A DNA stretch of 64,000 bases from Artemia franciscana (GCF_032884065.1 NW_027062652.1:1-64000); one strand, 5' to 3'. Shown: positions 40,607-52,514, numbered from the stretch's first letter. Notes: a model not told the origin generated them from the letters alone. Made by a program: numbers and translations.

Positions 40607-41169
40607 CTATTAAAAACTTTTTTTCAAATACTTTCTGATGAAAATAATCCATATATAAAAATAAGTTGTATGTCTGTTACATAAGTTGTATGTCTGTTAC
40701 ACTATCTTCTATATACATAAAAATAAGTTGTATGTATTTTTGTGTTGAGGGGGTTTGCATAGGACGTCACTGGGACTTAGCAGTTATTTTCTAAAATCTT
40801 TAATGCAAGTTAAATTGGCAAGATCAGGTTCAACCAACTCAAAAATAATATGACAACATTTATCAGAAATTGTTTGTTTAGAATTGTGTGTATCAAATTT
40901 TCTAGCTTTGATCAAATGCCACTATGGATTTTGAACCAATTCACTTCAATTGTCAATTTCGGTTGAAAACCATTTTGGTTTATTGATAAATTATTTCTTT
41001 GAAGTGAAATCGGCTTCCTATTAATATTCCAGATAGAAGTTTCATTTTTCTTATACAGTTCTTTAAAATTTGACTTATTTTGCTACTGTGATATTATTTA
41101 TTATGTGATTTTAGCAAATGTGGTGCTTATCACAAAGTCTGGTTAAAGACAAAAGGAAGCAAAAAAATT

Positions 41170-41241
41170 TGCCGAGACCCGGGATCGAGCCAGGGCCTTT
41201 AGATCTTCAGTCTAACGCTCTCCCATCTAAGCTATCTTGGC
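41170..41241 (-). tRNA. tRNA-Phe (GAA), degenerate
   Basis: GCCAAGA acceptor variant, but with TCTCGGC on the 3' side, so pair 6-67 is G-C here; the A-C mismatch at 4-69 remains. Confidence 0.6.
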
Positions 41242-41599
41242 TTATTAAAAACTGTTTTTCAAATACGTTCTGATGAAAATAATCTATATAAAATAAGTTG
41301 TATGTCTGTTACATAAGTTGTATGTCTGTTACACTATCTGCTATATACATAAAAATAAGTTGTATGTATTTTTTTTGTTGAGGGGGTTTGCATTTGATGT
41401 CACTGGGACTTAGCAGTTATTTTCTAAAATCTTTAATGCACGTTGCAAGGTCTATCTTTTTGGTAGAAGTTTCATTTTTCTTATACAGTTCTTTAAAATT
41501 TGACTTATTTCACTACTGTGATATTATTTATTATGTGATTTTGGCAAATGTGGTACTTATCACAAAGTTTGGTTAAAGACAAAAGGAAGCAAAAAAATT

Positions 41600-41671
41600 T
41601 GCCGAAACCTGGGATCGAACCAGGGACCTTTAGATCTTCGGTCTAACGCTCTCCATCTGAGCTATTTCGGC
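41600..41671 (-). tRNA. tRNA-Phe (GAA), C33 variant
   Basis: Same sequence as 19084-19155. Confidence 0.85.
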
Positions 41672-41710
41672 TTATTATAAATTATTTTTCAAATACGTTC
41701 AGATGAAAAT

Positions 41711-41910
41711 CTATATATATAAATATCTATATCTATATATATAAAAATATGTTGTCTGTCTGTTATGTCTGTTACACTTTGTCTGTTAATCGGCTTGCTT
41801 GAATAATCAAATATCTTTGAAAAGACACAGTATTAAAAGAGATTGAATTTCTTAAAGAGTAAAAAACTGGTAACTTCAAAAATCTATCTATCTATCTATA
41901 TATATAAAAA
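41711..41910 (+). repeat. Single ~165-bp Helitron solo 5' end
   Basis: Counterpart of 33129-33327. Confidence 0.85.
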
Positions 41911-42240
41911 CTAGCTGTTGGGGTGGCGCTTCGCGCCCCCCCAAGCCCCCCCCCCCCCCGCGCGCGTAAGTCGTTACGCGCCATATTAGTTAAGCGCCAT
42001 TGTAGCTGTTTCCCTGTGTCCCACCTGTGATAAATATATATTTTTAACTACGTAAAACATGCGAATATACAACATTCTTCCCTCCCTGTGTCTCAGTCGT
42101 CAATTATATATCCCGCCTGTGCCCCCGGCGTCCCCGTTGTTGTTTTGCTAATCAAACATTCCCTGTGTCTCCATCGTCATTTATATATCCCCCTGTGACA
42201 GACAGACATAACCCACAAACAACTTATTTTTATATATAGA
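41911..42240 (-). mobile_element. Helitron B, copy 3, internally deleted
   Basis: Both ends remain, but about 620 bp are missing between GTTGTTGTT and TTGCTAATCAAACATT (compare 33557-34170), removing the small ORF. Confidence 0.8.
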
Positions 42241-42384
42241 CTAGGTGATGGGGTGGCGCGAAGCGCCACCCCAACAGCTAGATGGTGGGGGCCCTTCGCC
42301 CCCCCCAAGCCCCCCCGCGCGCGTAAGTCGTTACGCGCCATATTAGTTACGCGCCATTGTAGTTGTGTCCCTATGTCCCACCTG

Positions 42385-42444
<60 letters not shown>

Positions 42445-42484
42445 TTTTTTACCTTTTTTAGTTTTTTTCTTCTTTTGTATTAAT

Positions 42485-42564
42485 GCTAAAGCCAAGGTTC
42501 AAACCTTGAGCCTCTCGGACCTAGAACCTGAAACATAACGCTTTACCAACTCAGCTACTTCGGC
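42485..42564 (-). pseudogene. tRNA-Leu(CAG)-like sequence, class II
   Basis: Same segment as 17526-17605. Confidence 0.4.
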
Positions 42565-42920
42565 GTGAATACATTCGTTTTGAGCAGCTTCCTCGGGTGT
42601 TGCCATTGTAGGTTCTTCAGTCATTTTACAATTAGAAATTTCTCTTTCAACGGTCTTCTTACAATTAAAAATTTGTCTTTGAACGAAATTCTTAAATACC
42701 TGTGTCCTGGTCGTCATTTATATTGCCTGTGTCCCCGTCGTCATTTGTGTCCCGGTATCCCAGTCTGTAATTTCTCTTTGAGTGTCCCGGTCGTTATTTA
42801 TATTCCCTCTGTCCCGGTCGTCATTTGTGTCCCGGTCTGTAATTTCTCTTTGAGTGTTTTTTCTTTTTAGTATTTTTTAGTTTTTTACATTTTTTCTTTT
42901 TTCAGTTTTCTTTTTCTTCT

Positions 42921-43271
42921 TTATTTTTCAGCTTCACTATGAAATACATATCGCCGAACCTTTGTTTTTTTAACTAAAATCTGGTAGGCATTGATGACCT
43001 TATCCAAGTCAAGATCACAAACCCAATAATCATTTCTATCATTTTCAGTTTTGATATGTTTTGACTCTCGCTGTCCAGGTGGATCTTCATCTAACTGCGC
43101 GGTTTTGCGTTCTTTAGCCTCAAGCCTGTTTCCTTGCTGTTCTTTTGATTCCTCGGCACGCTTTCTTTTCTGACTTTCTCTATCAGCAGCAAGTTTTTTG
43201 GCATAGACTCTTTGAGCATCTTCATCGGCTTTTGCCATTGTAAGTTCATCAGTCATTTTAAACTTAAACAT
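42921..43271 (-). CDS. Helitron A-type small protein
   Basis: 116 residues; one change from 16819-17169 in the acidic part (NDYWVC for NDDWVC). Confidence 0.6.
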   Translation of the reverse strand: MFKFKMTDELTMAKADEDAQRVYAKKLAADRESQKRKRAEESKEQQGNRLEAKERKTAQLDEDPPGQRESKHIKTENDRNDYWVCDLDLDKVINAYQILVKKTKVRRYVFHSEAEK

Positions 43272-43426
43272 TAATAGATTTCTACGTGAACATATATGTC
43301 TTAAATATCTTTAATGACGTCACCGTCATAGCAAAAATGACGACAACTAACTTCATGACGCCAGTCGACACAGAAACATGACGTCACCTGATCCACAGAC
43401 AGACAACTTATTTTTATATATATAGA

Positions 43427-43562
43427 TATATATAATTCTAAAATTGTCAGGTAATTTTCTATTTTGAAATAAAAACTAAAAATTATTGCTCAGACAACAT
43501 AAATATTTTTGATATTTACATAATAGCTTTAGTGGTTCTGGACTGAAAACTAAATATGCTAA
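43427..43562. other. Unique-looking AT-rich sequence
   Basis: Block copy of 35472-35607. No gene seen. Confidence 0.5.
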
Positions 43563-43690
43563 TCAAATTGGGAATTTCAATCTTTTAGGTTGAAAAGGCA
43601 GATCCATTGGAATCATGAGAATGCGTGGAATAAGAAAAGCCTCACCCTCAAAAGGCCCTGTCAAGATTGTTGCCTCTATTACATTATAAC
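43563..43690 (-). pseudogene. Helitron helicase fragment
   Basis: Copy of 35608-35735 (IPMDLPFQ kept here, as in the full protein's IPTDLPFQ). Confidence 0.75.
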
Positions 43691-43704
43691 AGACATAACA
43701 CGTC

Positions 43705-43895
43705 ATTTGTGTCCCGGTGTCCCGGTCTGTAGTTTCGTTAGTAGACAAACATGACGTCAGACGACAAACAACTTCATGACGACATACAGCTCAATCCTTA
43801 TAATGACGTCAGTCGACAAACATGACGTCAGTCGACACACAAACATGACGTCAGTCGACAGACAGACAAACAACTTATTTTTATATATATATAGA
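43705..43895 (-). mobile_element. Helitron 5' end with tandem GTCGACTGACGTCA repeats
   Basis: Copy of 35755-35940. Confidence 0.75.
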
Positions 43896-43979
43896 TTTGA
43901 CAGACAGACATAAAGACATACATAAGACAGACAGACAGACAGACATAACCCAAAAACAACTTATCTTTATATATAGATT

Positions 43980-45105
43980 TTATATATATAGATAAGTTGT
44001 CTGTGGGTTATGTCTGTTACACTTTGTCTGTTAATCGGCTTGCTTGAATAATCAAATATCTTTGAAAAGACAACAGTATTAAAAGAGATTGAATTTCTTA
44101 AAGAGTAAAAAACTGGTAACTTCAAAAATCTATCTATCTATATATATAAAAATAAGTTGGCTGTCTGTTATGTCTGTTACACTTTGACTGTTAATCGGCT
44201 TGCTTGAATAATCAAATATCTTTGAAAAGACCACAGTATTAAAAGAGATTGAATTTCTTAGAGAGTAAAAAACTGGTAACTTCAAAAATCTATCTATCTA
44301 TATATATATATAGAAATAAGTTGTCTGTCTGAAATATCTGTTATACTTTGTCTGTTAATCTATATATATAAAAATAAGTTGTCTGTCTGTTATGTCTGTT
44401 ACACTTTTGCTGTTCATCGGCTTGCTTGAATAATCAAATATCTTTGAAAAGACAACAGTATTAAAAGAGATTGAATTTCTTAAAGAGTAAAAAACTGGTA
44501 ACTTCAAAAAGCTATCGATCTATATATATAAAAATAAGTTGTCTGTCTGTTATGTCGTATACACTTTGTCTGTTAATCGGCCTGCTTGAATAATCAAATA
44601 TCTTTGAAAAGACAACAGTATTAAAAGAGATTGAATTTCTTAAAGAGTAAAAAACTGGTAACTTCAAAAATCTATCTATCTATATCTATCTATATATATA
44701 AAATTAAGTTGTCTGTCTGTTATGTCTGTTACACTTTGTCTGTTAATCGGCTTGCTTGAATAATCAAATATCTTTGAAAAGACAACAGTATTAAAAGAGA
44801 TTGAATTTCTTAAAGAGTAAAGAACTGGTAACTTCAAAAATCTATCTATCTATGTATATATATAAAAATAAGTTGTCTGTGGGTTATGTCTGTTACACTT
44901 TGTCTGTTAATCGGCTTGCTTGAATAATCAAATATCTTTGAAAAGACAAAAGTATTAAAAGAGATTGAATTTCTTAAAGAGTAAAAAACTGGTAACTTCA
45001 AAAATCTATGTATCTATATGTATAAAAATAAGTTGTCTGTCTGTTATGTCTGTTACACGTTGTCTGTTAATCGGCTTGCTTGAATAATCAAATATCTTTG
45101 AAAAA
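43980..45105 (+). repeat. Tandem array of ~165-bp Helitron solo 5' ends (8 copies)
   Basis: Copy of 36025-37150, same unit order including the short third unit. Confidence 0.9.
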
Positions 45106-45406
45106 ATAAAAAAGTTAAAAAACTAAAAAAAAGAAAAAAATTAAAGCATGTTTGTTTTTTTGTATGTTTGAGGGTTTGCACATGACATCTGAAAAATAAA
45201 GAAGTAAATGAAAACTAAAAAAGAAGAATAAGGTAAAAAACTAAAAAGAAAAAGCTAAGAGCTATAAAACTAAAAAAAAGAAAAAGCTAAAAAAGAAAAC
45301 AAATCAGTAAAAGGAAGAAACTAAAAAAAAGAAAAACTAAAAAAGAAAAAAAACTAAGAAAAGACAGAACTAAAAAAACAAAAAAAATAACAAAAAAGAA
45401 ACTATA
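45106..45406. repeat. A-rich degenerate tract
   Basis: Copy of 37151-37453. Confidence 0.75.
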
Positions 45407-46027
45407 TCTATATATATATATATATATATAAATAAGTTGTATAAATGCATGTTTGTTTGTTTGTGGGTTTGCATCATTATAAGATGACACTACAGACCGG
45501 GACACCGGGACACGAATGATGATCGGGACACAGGGAATATAAATGACGACCGGGACACTAAAAGAGAAATTAGAGACCGGGACACCGGGACACAAATGAC
45601 GACCGGGACAACGGGACAGAGGGAATATAAATGAAAACCGGGACAGTCAAAGAGAAATTACTGACTGGGATACCAGGACAAAAATGACGACCCGGACACA
45701 AATGACGCCCGGGACACAAATGACGACTGGGACACTGGGAATATAAATGACGACCAGGACACAGGGAAACAAATATAACGGGAACGCCGGGGGCAAAGGG
45801 GGATATATAAATGACGACGGGGACACAGGGAATGTTCGATTAGCAATCACCATCAACAAAGCTCAAGGGCAATCGTTATAAAAATGCGGTATAGATCTGA
45901 ATACGGATTGTTTTCCCATGAACAATTATATGTTGCATGTTCAAGAGTCGGTAAACCTGACAATCTATTTATATGGACAGACAATGGGACAGCAAAGAAT
46001 TTTTTATATTCGAAAGTTTTAAGTAGT
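45407..46027 (+). mobile_element. Truncated Helitron: 5' end, minisatellite, helicase fragment
   Basis: Copy of 37454-38068; helicase scrap at 45837-46027. Confidence 0.75.
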
Positions 46028-46069
46028 TAGGAATATATATATATATAGGAATATATATATATATATATA

Positions 46070-46255
46070 CTAGCTGTTGGGGTGGCGCTTCGCGCCACCC
46101 CAACACCTAGTTGGTGGGGCGCTTCGCGCCCCCCCGCGCGCGTAAGTCGTTACGCGCCATATTAGTTACGCGCCGTTGTAGCTGTGTCCCTGTGTCCCAG
46201 CTGTGAATAGAGATAGATATAAATATATATTTTTAACTACGTAAAACATGCGAAT
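46070..46255 (-). mobile_element. Helitron C 3' end, cut at the inverted-repeat centre
   Basis: Matches the first ~185 bp of 38107-39322 (terminus and subterminal), then stops at GCGAATAT and passes into TA repeat and an oppositely oriented C element. Confidence 0.8.
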
Positions 46256-46311
46256 ATATATATATATCTATCTATATATATAAAAATAAGTTGTCTGTCT
46301 GTGTGTCTGTC

Positions 46312-46419
46312 AGGTGACGTCATGTTTCTGTGTCGACTGACGTCATTAAGTTAGTTGTAGTCATTTTTGTTATGACGGTGACGTCATTAATGGTATTTAA
46401 GACATGCGTTCACGAAAAA
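46312..46419 (+). promoter_or_regulatory. Helitron C leader with three TGACGTCA sites
   Basis: GGTGACGTCATGTTTCTGTG, GACTGACGTCATTAAG and GGTGACGTCATTAATGG, then TATTTAAGACATGCG about 25 nt before the ATG. Confidence 0.55.
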
Positions 46420-46785
46420 ATGTTTAATTGTAAAACTACTGAAGAACCTACAATGGCAACAGCCGAGGAAGCTGCTCAAAGAGTCTATGCCAAAAAACTT
46501 GCTGCTGATAGAGAAAGTAAGAAAAGAAAGCGTGCCGAGGAATCACAAGAACAGCAAGAAAACAGGCTTGCAGCTGATAGAGAAAGTAAGAAAAGAAAGC
46601 GTGCCGAGGAATCACAAGAACAGCAAGAAAACAGGCTTGCGGCTAAAGAACGCGAAACCGCGCAGTTAGATGAAAACCCACCTGGAAAGCGAGAGTCAAA
46701 ACATATCAAAACTGAAAATGATAGCGATGATGATTGGGTTTGGGATTTTGACTTGGATAAGGTCATCAATGCCTACCAGATTTAA
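46420..46785 (+). CDS. Helitron C-type small protein
   Basis: 121 residues from the ATG that aligns with the A-type and Rep-helicase starts (MFNCKTTEEPTMATAEEAAQ). The frame is open 30 codons further up, but that part is the TGACGTCA leader, so I use the downstream ATG. Residues ~25-75 hold two 23-residue basic repeats (DRESKKRKRAEESQEQQENR); then the KERETAQLDENPPGKRESKH linker and the acidic tail IKTENDSDDDWVWDFDLDK, ending NAYQI. It is the best-kept protein of this kind: leader, TATA-like box, both repeats and tail are all present. The tail motif DFDLD recalls acidic activation domains; the repeats look DNA-binding. Function is inferred only. Confidence 0.65.
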   Translation: MFNCKTTEEPTMATAEEAAQRVYAKKLAADRESKKRKRAEESQEQQENRLAADRESKKRKRAEESQEQQENRLAAKERETAQLDENPPGKRESKHIKTENDSDDDWVWDFDLDKVINAYQI

Positions 46786-46889
46786 GTTAAAAAACAAAGG
46801 TTCGGCGATATGTACTTCATAGTGACGCTGAAAAATAAAGAGGAAAAAAACTGAAAAAATGTAAAAACTAAAAAAACTAAAAGAAAAAA

Positions 46890-47265
46890 CACTCAAAGAT
46901 AAATTACAGACCGGGAAACAAATGACGACCTACACAGAGGGAATATAAATGACGGCCGGGAACCTCAAAGAAAAATTACAGACTGGGACACCCTGACACA
47001 AATCACAACCGGGAATATAAATGACGACCGGGACGCAGGGACACAACTACAACGGGGACGCCGGGGGCACAGGCGGGATATATAATTGACGACTGAGACA
47101 CAGAGATTGTTTGAATAAAAATTACAGACTGGGACACCGGGACACAAATGACGACCGGGACACTGGGACACAGGGAATATAAATGACGACCGGGACACTC
47201 AAAGAGAAATTACAAACTGGGACACCAGGACACAAATGACGACCGGGACACAGGGAATATAAATG
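46890..47265. repeat. GGGACA minisatellite
   Basis: Minisatellite within Helitron C, followed by CTATTTATATGCACAGACAA from the helicase C-terminal region. Confidence 0.85.
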
Positions 47266-47529
47266 CTATTTATATGCACAGACAATGGGACAGCGAAGAA
47301 TGTTGTATATTCGCATGTTTTACGTAGTTAAAAATATATATTTATATCTATCTCTATTCACAGCTGGGACACAAGGACACAGCTACAATGGCGCGTAACT
47401 AATATGGCGCGTAACGACTTACGCGCGCGGGGGGGCGCGAAGCGCCCCACCAACTAGGTGTTGGGGTGGCGCGAAGCGCCACCCCAACAGCTAGTATATA
47501 TATATATATATATATTCCTATATATATAT

Positions 47530-48157
47530 ATATTCCTAACTACTTAAAACTTTCAAATATAAAAAATTCTTTGCTGTCCCATTGTCTGTCCATATAAATA
47601 GATTGTCAGGTTTACCGACTCTTGAACATGCAACATATAATTGTTCATGAGAAAACAATTCGTATTCAGATCTATACCGCATTTTTATAACGATTGCCCT
47701 TGAGCTTTGTTGATGGTGATTGCTAATCGAACATTCCCTGTGTCCCCGTCGTCATTTATATATCCCCCTTTGCCCCCGGCGTTCCCGTTATATTTGTTTC
47801 CCTGTGTCCTGGTCGTCATTTATATTCCCAGTGTCCCAGTCGTCATTTGTGTCCCGGGCGTCATTTGTGTCCGGGTCGTCATTTTTGTCCTGGTATCCCA
47901 GTCAGTAATTTCTCTTTGACTGTCCCGGTTTTCATTTATATTCCCTCTGTCCCGTTGTCCCGGTCGTCATTTGTGCCCCGGTGTCCCGGTCTCTAATTTC
48001 TCTTTTAGTGTCCCGGTCGTCATTTATATTCCCTGTGTCCCGATCATCATTTGTGTCCCGGTGTCCCGGTCTGTAGTGTCATCTTATAATGATGCAAACC
48101 CACAAACAAACAAACATGCATTTATACAACTTATTTATATATATATATATATATAGA
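47530..48157 (-). mobile_element. Truncated Helitron: 5' end, minisatellite, helicase fragment
   Basis: Inverted copy of 45407-46027: helicase scrap 47541-47735, minisatellite 47735-48080, 5' end at 48157. Confidence 0.75.
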
Positions 48158-48460
48158 TATAGTTTCTTTTTTGTTATTTTTTTTGTTTTTTTAGTTCTGT
48201 CTTTTCTTAGTTTTTTTTCTTTTTTAGTTTTTCTTTTTTTTAGTTTCTTCCTTTTACTGATTTGTTTTCTTTTTTAGCTTTTTCTTTTTTTTAGTTTCAT
48301 AGCTCTTAGCTTTTTTCTTTTTAGTTTTTTACCTTTTTCTTCTTTTTTAGTTTTCATTTTCTTCTTTATTCGTCAGATGTCATGTGCATACCCTCAAACA
48401 TACAAAAAAACAAACATGCTTTAATTTTTTTCTTTTTTTTAGTTTTTTAGCTTTTTTATT
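48158..48460. repeat. T-rich tract (inverted A-rich tract)
   Basis: Inverted copy of 45106-45406. Confidence 0.75.
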
Positions 48461-49585
48461 TTTTCAAAGATATTTGATTATTCAAGCAAGCCGATTAACA
48501 GACAAAGTGTAACAGACATAACAGACAGACAACTTATTTTTATACATATAGATACATAGATTTTTGAAGTTACCAGTTTTTTACTCTTTAAGAAATTCAA
48601 TCTCTTTTAATAGTTTTGTCTTTTCAAAGATATTTGATTATTCAAGCAAGCCGATTAACAGACAAAGTGTAACAGACATAACCCACAGACAACTTATTTT
48701 TATATATATACATAGATAGATAGATTTTTGAAGTTACCAGTTTTTTACTCTTTAAGAAATTCAATCTCTTTTAATACTGTTGTCTTTTCAAAGATATTTG
48801 ATTATTCAAGCAAGTGGATTAACAGACAAAGTGTAACAGACATAACAGACAGACAACTTAATTTTATATATATAGATAGATATAGATAGATAGATTTTTG
48901 AAGTTACCAGTTTTTTACTCTTTAAGAAATTCAATCTCTTTTAATAATGTTGTCTTTTCAAAGATATTTGATTATTCAAGCAGGCCGATTAACAGACAAA
49001 GTGTATACGACATAACAGACAGACAACTTATTTTTATATATATAGATCGATAGCTTTTTGAAGTTACCAGTTTTTTACTCTTTAAGAAATTCAATCTCTT
49101 TTAATACTGTTGTCTTTTCAAAGATATTTGATTATTCAAGCAAGCCGATGAACAGCCAAAGTGTAACAGACATAACAGACAGACAACTTATATTTATATA
49201 TATAGATTAACAGACAAAGTATAACAGATATAACAGACAGACAACTTATTTCTATATATATATATATAGATAGATAGATTTTTGAAGTTACCAGTTTTTT
49301 ACTCTCTAAGAAATTCAATCTCTTTTAATACTGTTATCTTTTCAAAGATATTTGATTATTCAAGCAAGCCGATTAACAGTCAAAGTGTAACAGACATAAC
49401 AGACAGCCAACTTATTTTTATATATATAGATAGATAGATTTTTGAAGTTACCAGTTTTTTACTCTTTAAGAAATTCAATCTCTTTTAATACTGTTGTCTT
49501 TTCAAAGATATTTGATTATTCAAGCAAGCCGATTAACAGACAAAGTGTAACAGACATAACCCACAGACAACTTATCTATATATAT
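48461..49585 (-). repeat. Tandem array of ~165-bp Helitron solo 5' ends (8 copies)
   Basis: Inverted copy of 43980-45105. Confidence 0.9.
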
Positions 49586-49659
49586 AAAATCTATATATAA
49601 AGATAAGTTGTTTTTGGGTTATGTCTGTCTGTCTGTCTGTCTTATGTATGTCTGTATGT

Positions 49660-49850
49660 CAGTCTGTCAAATCTATATATATATAAAAATAAGTTGTTTG
49701 TCTGTCTGTCGACTGATGTCATGTTTGTGTGTCGACTGACGTCATGTTTGTCGACTGACGTCATTATAAGGATTGAGCTGTATGTCGTCATGAAGTTGTT
49801 TGTCGTCTGACGTCATGTTTGTCGACTAACGAAACTACAGACCGGGACAC
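49660..49850 (+). mobile_element. Helitron 5' end with tandem GTCGACTGACGTCA repeats
   Basis: Inverted copy of 43705-43895, + orientation; one site is TGATGTCA. Confidence 0.75.
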
Positions 49851-49867
49851 AAATGACGTGTTATGTC

Positions 49868-49996
49868 TGTTATAATGTAATAGAGGCAACAATCTTGACA
49901 GGGCCTTTTGAGGGTGAGGCTTTTCTTATTCCACGCATTCTCATGATTCCAATGGATCTGCCTTTTCAACCTAAAAGATTGAAATTCCCAATTGAT
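49868..49996 (+). pseudogene. Helitron helicase fragment
   Basis: Inverted copy of 43563-43690; one base is lost near the end (CCCAATTGATTAGC). Confidence 0.75.
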
Positions 49997-50286
49997 TAGC
50001 ATATTTAGTTTTCAGTCCAGAACCACTAAAGCTATTATGTAAATATCAAAAATATTTATGTTGTCTGAGCAATAATTTTTAGTTTTTATTTCAAAATAGA
50101 AAATTACCTGACAATTTTAGAATTATATATACCTATATATATAAAAATAAGTTGTGTGTCTGTGGATCAGGTGACGTCATGTTTCTGTGTCGACTGGCGT
50201 CATGAAGTTAGTTGTCGTCATTTTTGCTATGACGGTGACGTCATTAAAGATATTTAAGACATATATGTTCACGTAGAAATCTATTA

Positions 50287-50637
50287 ATGTTTAAGTTTAA
50301 AATGACTGATGAACTTACAATGGCAAAAGCCGATGAAGATGCTCAAAGAGTCTATGCCAAAAAACTTGCTGCTGATAGAGAAAGTCAGAAAAGAAAGCGT
50401 GCCGAGGAATCAAAAGAACAGCAAGGAAACAGGCTTGAGGCTAAAGAACGCAAAACCGCGCAGTTAGATGAAGATCCACCTGGACAGCGAGAGTCAAAAC
50501 ATATCAAAACTGAAAATGATAGAAATGATAATTGGGTTTGTGATCTTGACTTGGATAAGGTCATCAATGCCTACCAGATTTTAGTTAAAAAAACAAAGGT
50601 TCGGCGATATGTATTTCATAGTGAAGCTGAAAAATAA
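50287..50637 (+). CDS. Helitron A-type small protein
   Basis: 116 residues, one change from 16819-17169 (NDNWVC for NDDWVC). Confidence 0.6.
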   Translation: MFKFKMTDELTMAKADEDAQRVYAKKLAADRESQKRKRAEESKEQQGNRLEAKERKTAQLDEDPPGQRESKHIKTENDRNDNWVCDLDLDKVINAYQILVKKTKVRRYVFHSEAEK

Positions 50638-50993
50638 AGAAGAAAAAGAAAACTGAAAAAAGAAAAAATGTAAAAAACTAAAAAATACTAAAAAGAAAAA
50701 ACACTCAAAGAGAAATTACAGACCGGGACACAAATGACGACCGGGACAGAGGGAATATAAATAACGACCGGGACACTCAAAGAGAAATTACAGACTGGGA
50801 TACCGGGACACAAATGACGACGGGGACACAGGCAATATAAATGACGACCAGGACACAGGTATTTAAGAATTTCGTTCAAAGACAAATTTTTAATTGTAAG
50901 AAGACCGTTGAAAGAGAAATTTCTAATTGTAAAATGACTGAAGAACCTACAATGGCAACACCCGAGGAAGCTGCTCAAAACGAATGTATTCAC

Positions 50994-51073
50994 GCCGAAG
51001 TAGCTGAGTTGGTAAAGCGTTATGTTTCAGGTTCTAGGTCCGAGAGGCTCAAGGTTTGAACCTTGGCTTTAGC
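50994..51073 (+). pseudogene. tRNA-Leu(CAG)-like sequence, class II
   Basis: Same segment as 17526-17605. Confidence 0.4.
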
Positions 51074-51116
51074 ATTAATACAAAAGAAGAAAAAAACTAA
51101 AAAAGGTAAAAAACTA

Positions 51117-51205
<89 letters not shown>

Positions 51206-51347
51206 AGGTGGGACATAGGGACACAACTACAATGGCGCGTAACTAATATGGCGCGTAACGACTTACGCGCGCGGGGGGGCTTGGGGGGGCGAAGGGCCCC
51301 CACCAACTAGCTGTTGGGGTGGCGATTCGCGCCACCCCAACACCTAG

Positions 51348-52288
51348 TCTATATATAAAAATAAGTTGTTTGTGGGTTATGTCTGTCTGTCACAGGGGGA
51401 TATATAAATGACGATGGAGACACAGGGAATGTTTGATTAGCAATCACCATCAACAAAACTCAAGTGCAATCATTAGAATAATGAGGTATAGATCTGAATA
51501 CGGATTGTTCAAGAGTCGGTGAACCTGTAGTGGGACACAGGGACACAACTACAATGGCACGTAACACGCTGCACGTTGCAGCTGATAGAGAAAGTAAGAA
51601 AAGAAAGCGTGCCGAGGAATCACAAGAACAGCAAGAAAACAGGCTTGCGGCTAAAGAACACAAAACCGCGCAGTTAGATGAAAATCCACCTGGAAAGCGA
51701 GAGTCAAAACATATCAAAACTGAAAATGATAGCGATGATGATTGGGTTTGGGATTTTGACTTGGATAAGGTCATCAATGCCTACCAGATTTAAGTTAAAA
51801 AACAAAGGTTCGGCGATATGTACTTCATAGTGACGCTGAAAAATAAAGAAGAAAAAAACTGAAAAAATATAAAAAACTAAAAAAAAACTAAATAGAAAAA
51901 ACACTCAAAGATAAATTACAGACCGGGACACAAATGACGACCGACACAGAGGGAATATAAATGACGACCAGGAACCTCAAAGAAAAATTACAGACTGGGA
52001 CACCCGGACACAAATCACGACCGGGAATATAAATGACGACCGGGACGCAGGGACACAACAACAACGGGGACGCCGGGGGCACAGGCGGGATATATAATTG
52101 ACGACTGAGACACAGGGAGGGAAGAATGTTGTATATTCGCATGTTTTACGTAGTTAAAAATATATATTTATCACAGGTGGGACACAGGGAAACAGCTACA
52201 ATGGCGCGTAACTAATATGGCGCGTAACGACTTACGCGCGCGGGGGGGGGGGGCTTGGGGGGGCGCGAAGCGCCACCCCAACAGCTAG
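51348..52288 (+). mobile_element. Helitron B, copy 4 (complete)
   Basis: TC at 51348 directly after the CTAG of Helitron A; CTAG at 52285-52288. Confidence 0.86.
51530..51793 (+). CDS. Helitron B-type small protein
   Basis: 87 residues, one change from 18087-18350 (KEHKTAQ for KERKTAQ). Confidence 0.45.
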   Translation: MGHRDTTTMARNTLHVAADRESKKRKRAEESQEQQENRLAAKEHKTAQLDENPPGKRESKHIKTENDSDDDWVWDFDLDKVINAYQI

Positions 52289-52470
52289 TTTTTATATATA
52301 TAGATAGATAGATAGATTTTTGAAGTTACCAGTTTTTTACTCTTTAAGAAATTCAATCTCTTTTAATACTGTGTCTTTTCAAAGATATTTGATTATTCAA
52401 GCAAGCCGATTAACAGACAAAGTGTAACAGACATAACAGACAGACAACTTATTTTTATATATATAGATAT
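52289..52470 (-). repeat. Single ~165-bp Helitron solo 5' end, inverted
   Basis: Counterpart of 18845-19029. Confidence 0.85.
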
Positions 52471-52514
52471 AGATGATTTTCATCTGAACGTATTTGAAAA
52501 ATAATTTATAATAA

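Larger units (their letters stand above)
39461..41710 (-). repeat. tRNA-Phe unit array, block X3 (4 tRNA units)
   Basis: Begins with a ~45-bp duplication (GTTGGTTGACTTAGCAGTTA at 39461 and 39514), then enters a unit part-way and matches 30.94-33.12 kb. Confidence 0.9.
42241..43426 (-). mobile_element. Helitron A, copy 3 (complete)
   Basis: TC at 43426/43425 and CTAG at 42241-42244. (AT)n of about 55 bp at 42388-42442. Last hairpin flipped, with one base change (GGTGATGGGGTGG). Confidence 0.88.
46271..47494 (+). mobile_element. Helitron C, copy 2 (complete, ORF open)
   Basis: A before TC at 46271, CTAG at 47491-47494, then T; 1,224 bp. Its 5' ~1 kb is the spacer of the large inverted repeat; its 3' ~0.18 kb already belongs to the right arm. 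Confidence 0.88.
50132..51347 (+). mobile_element. Helitron A, copy 4 (complete)
   Basis: 5' end CCTATATATATAAAAATAAG (C for T at the first base), two CTAG sites (51307-51310, 51344-51347), last hairpin flipped with one mismatch (GGCGATTCGCGCC). (AT)n at 51116-51203. Confidence 0.87.
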
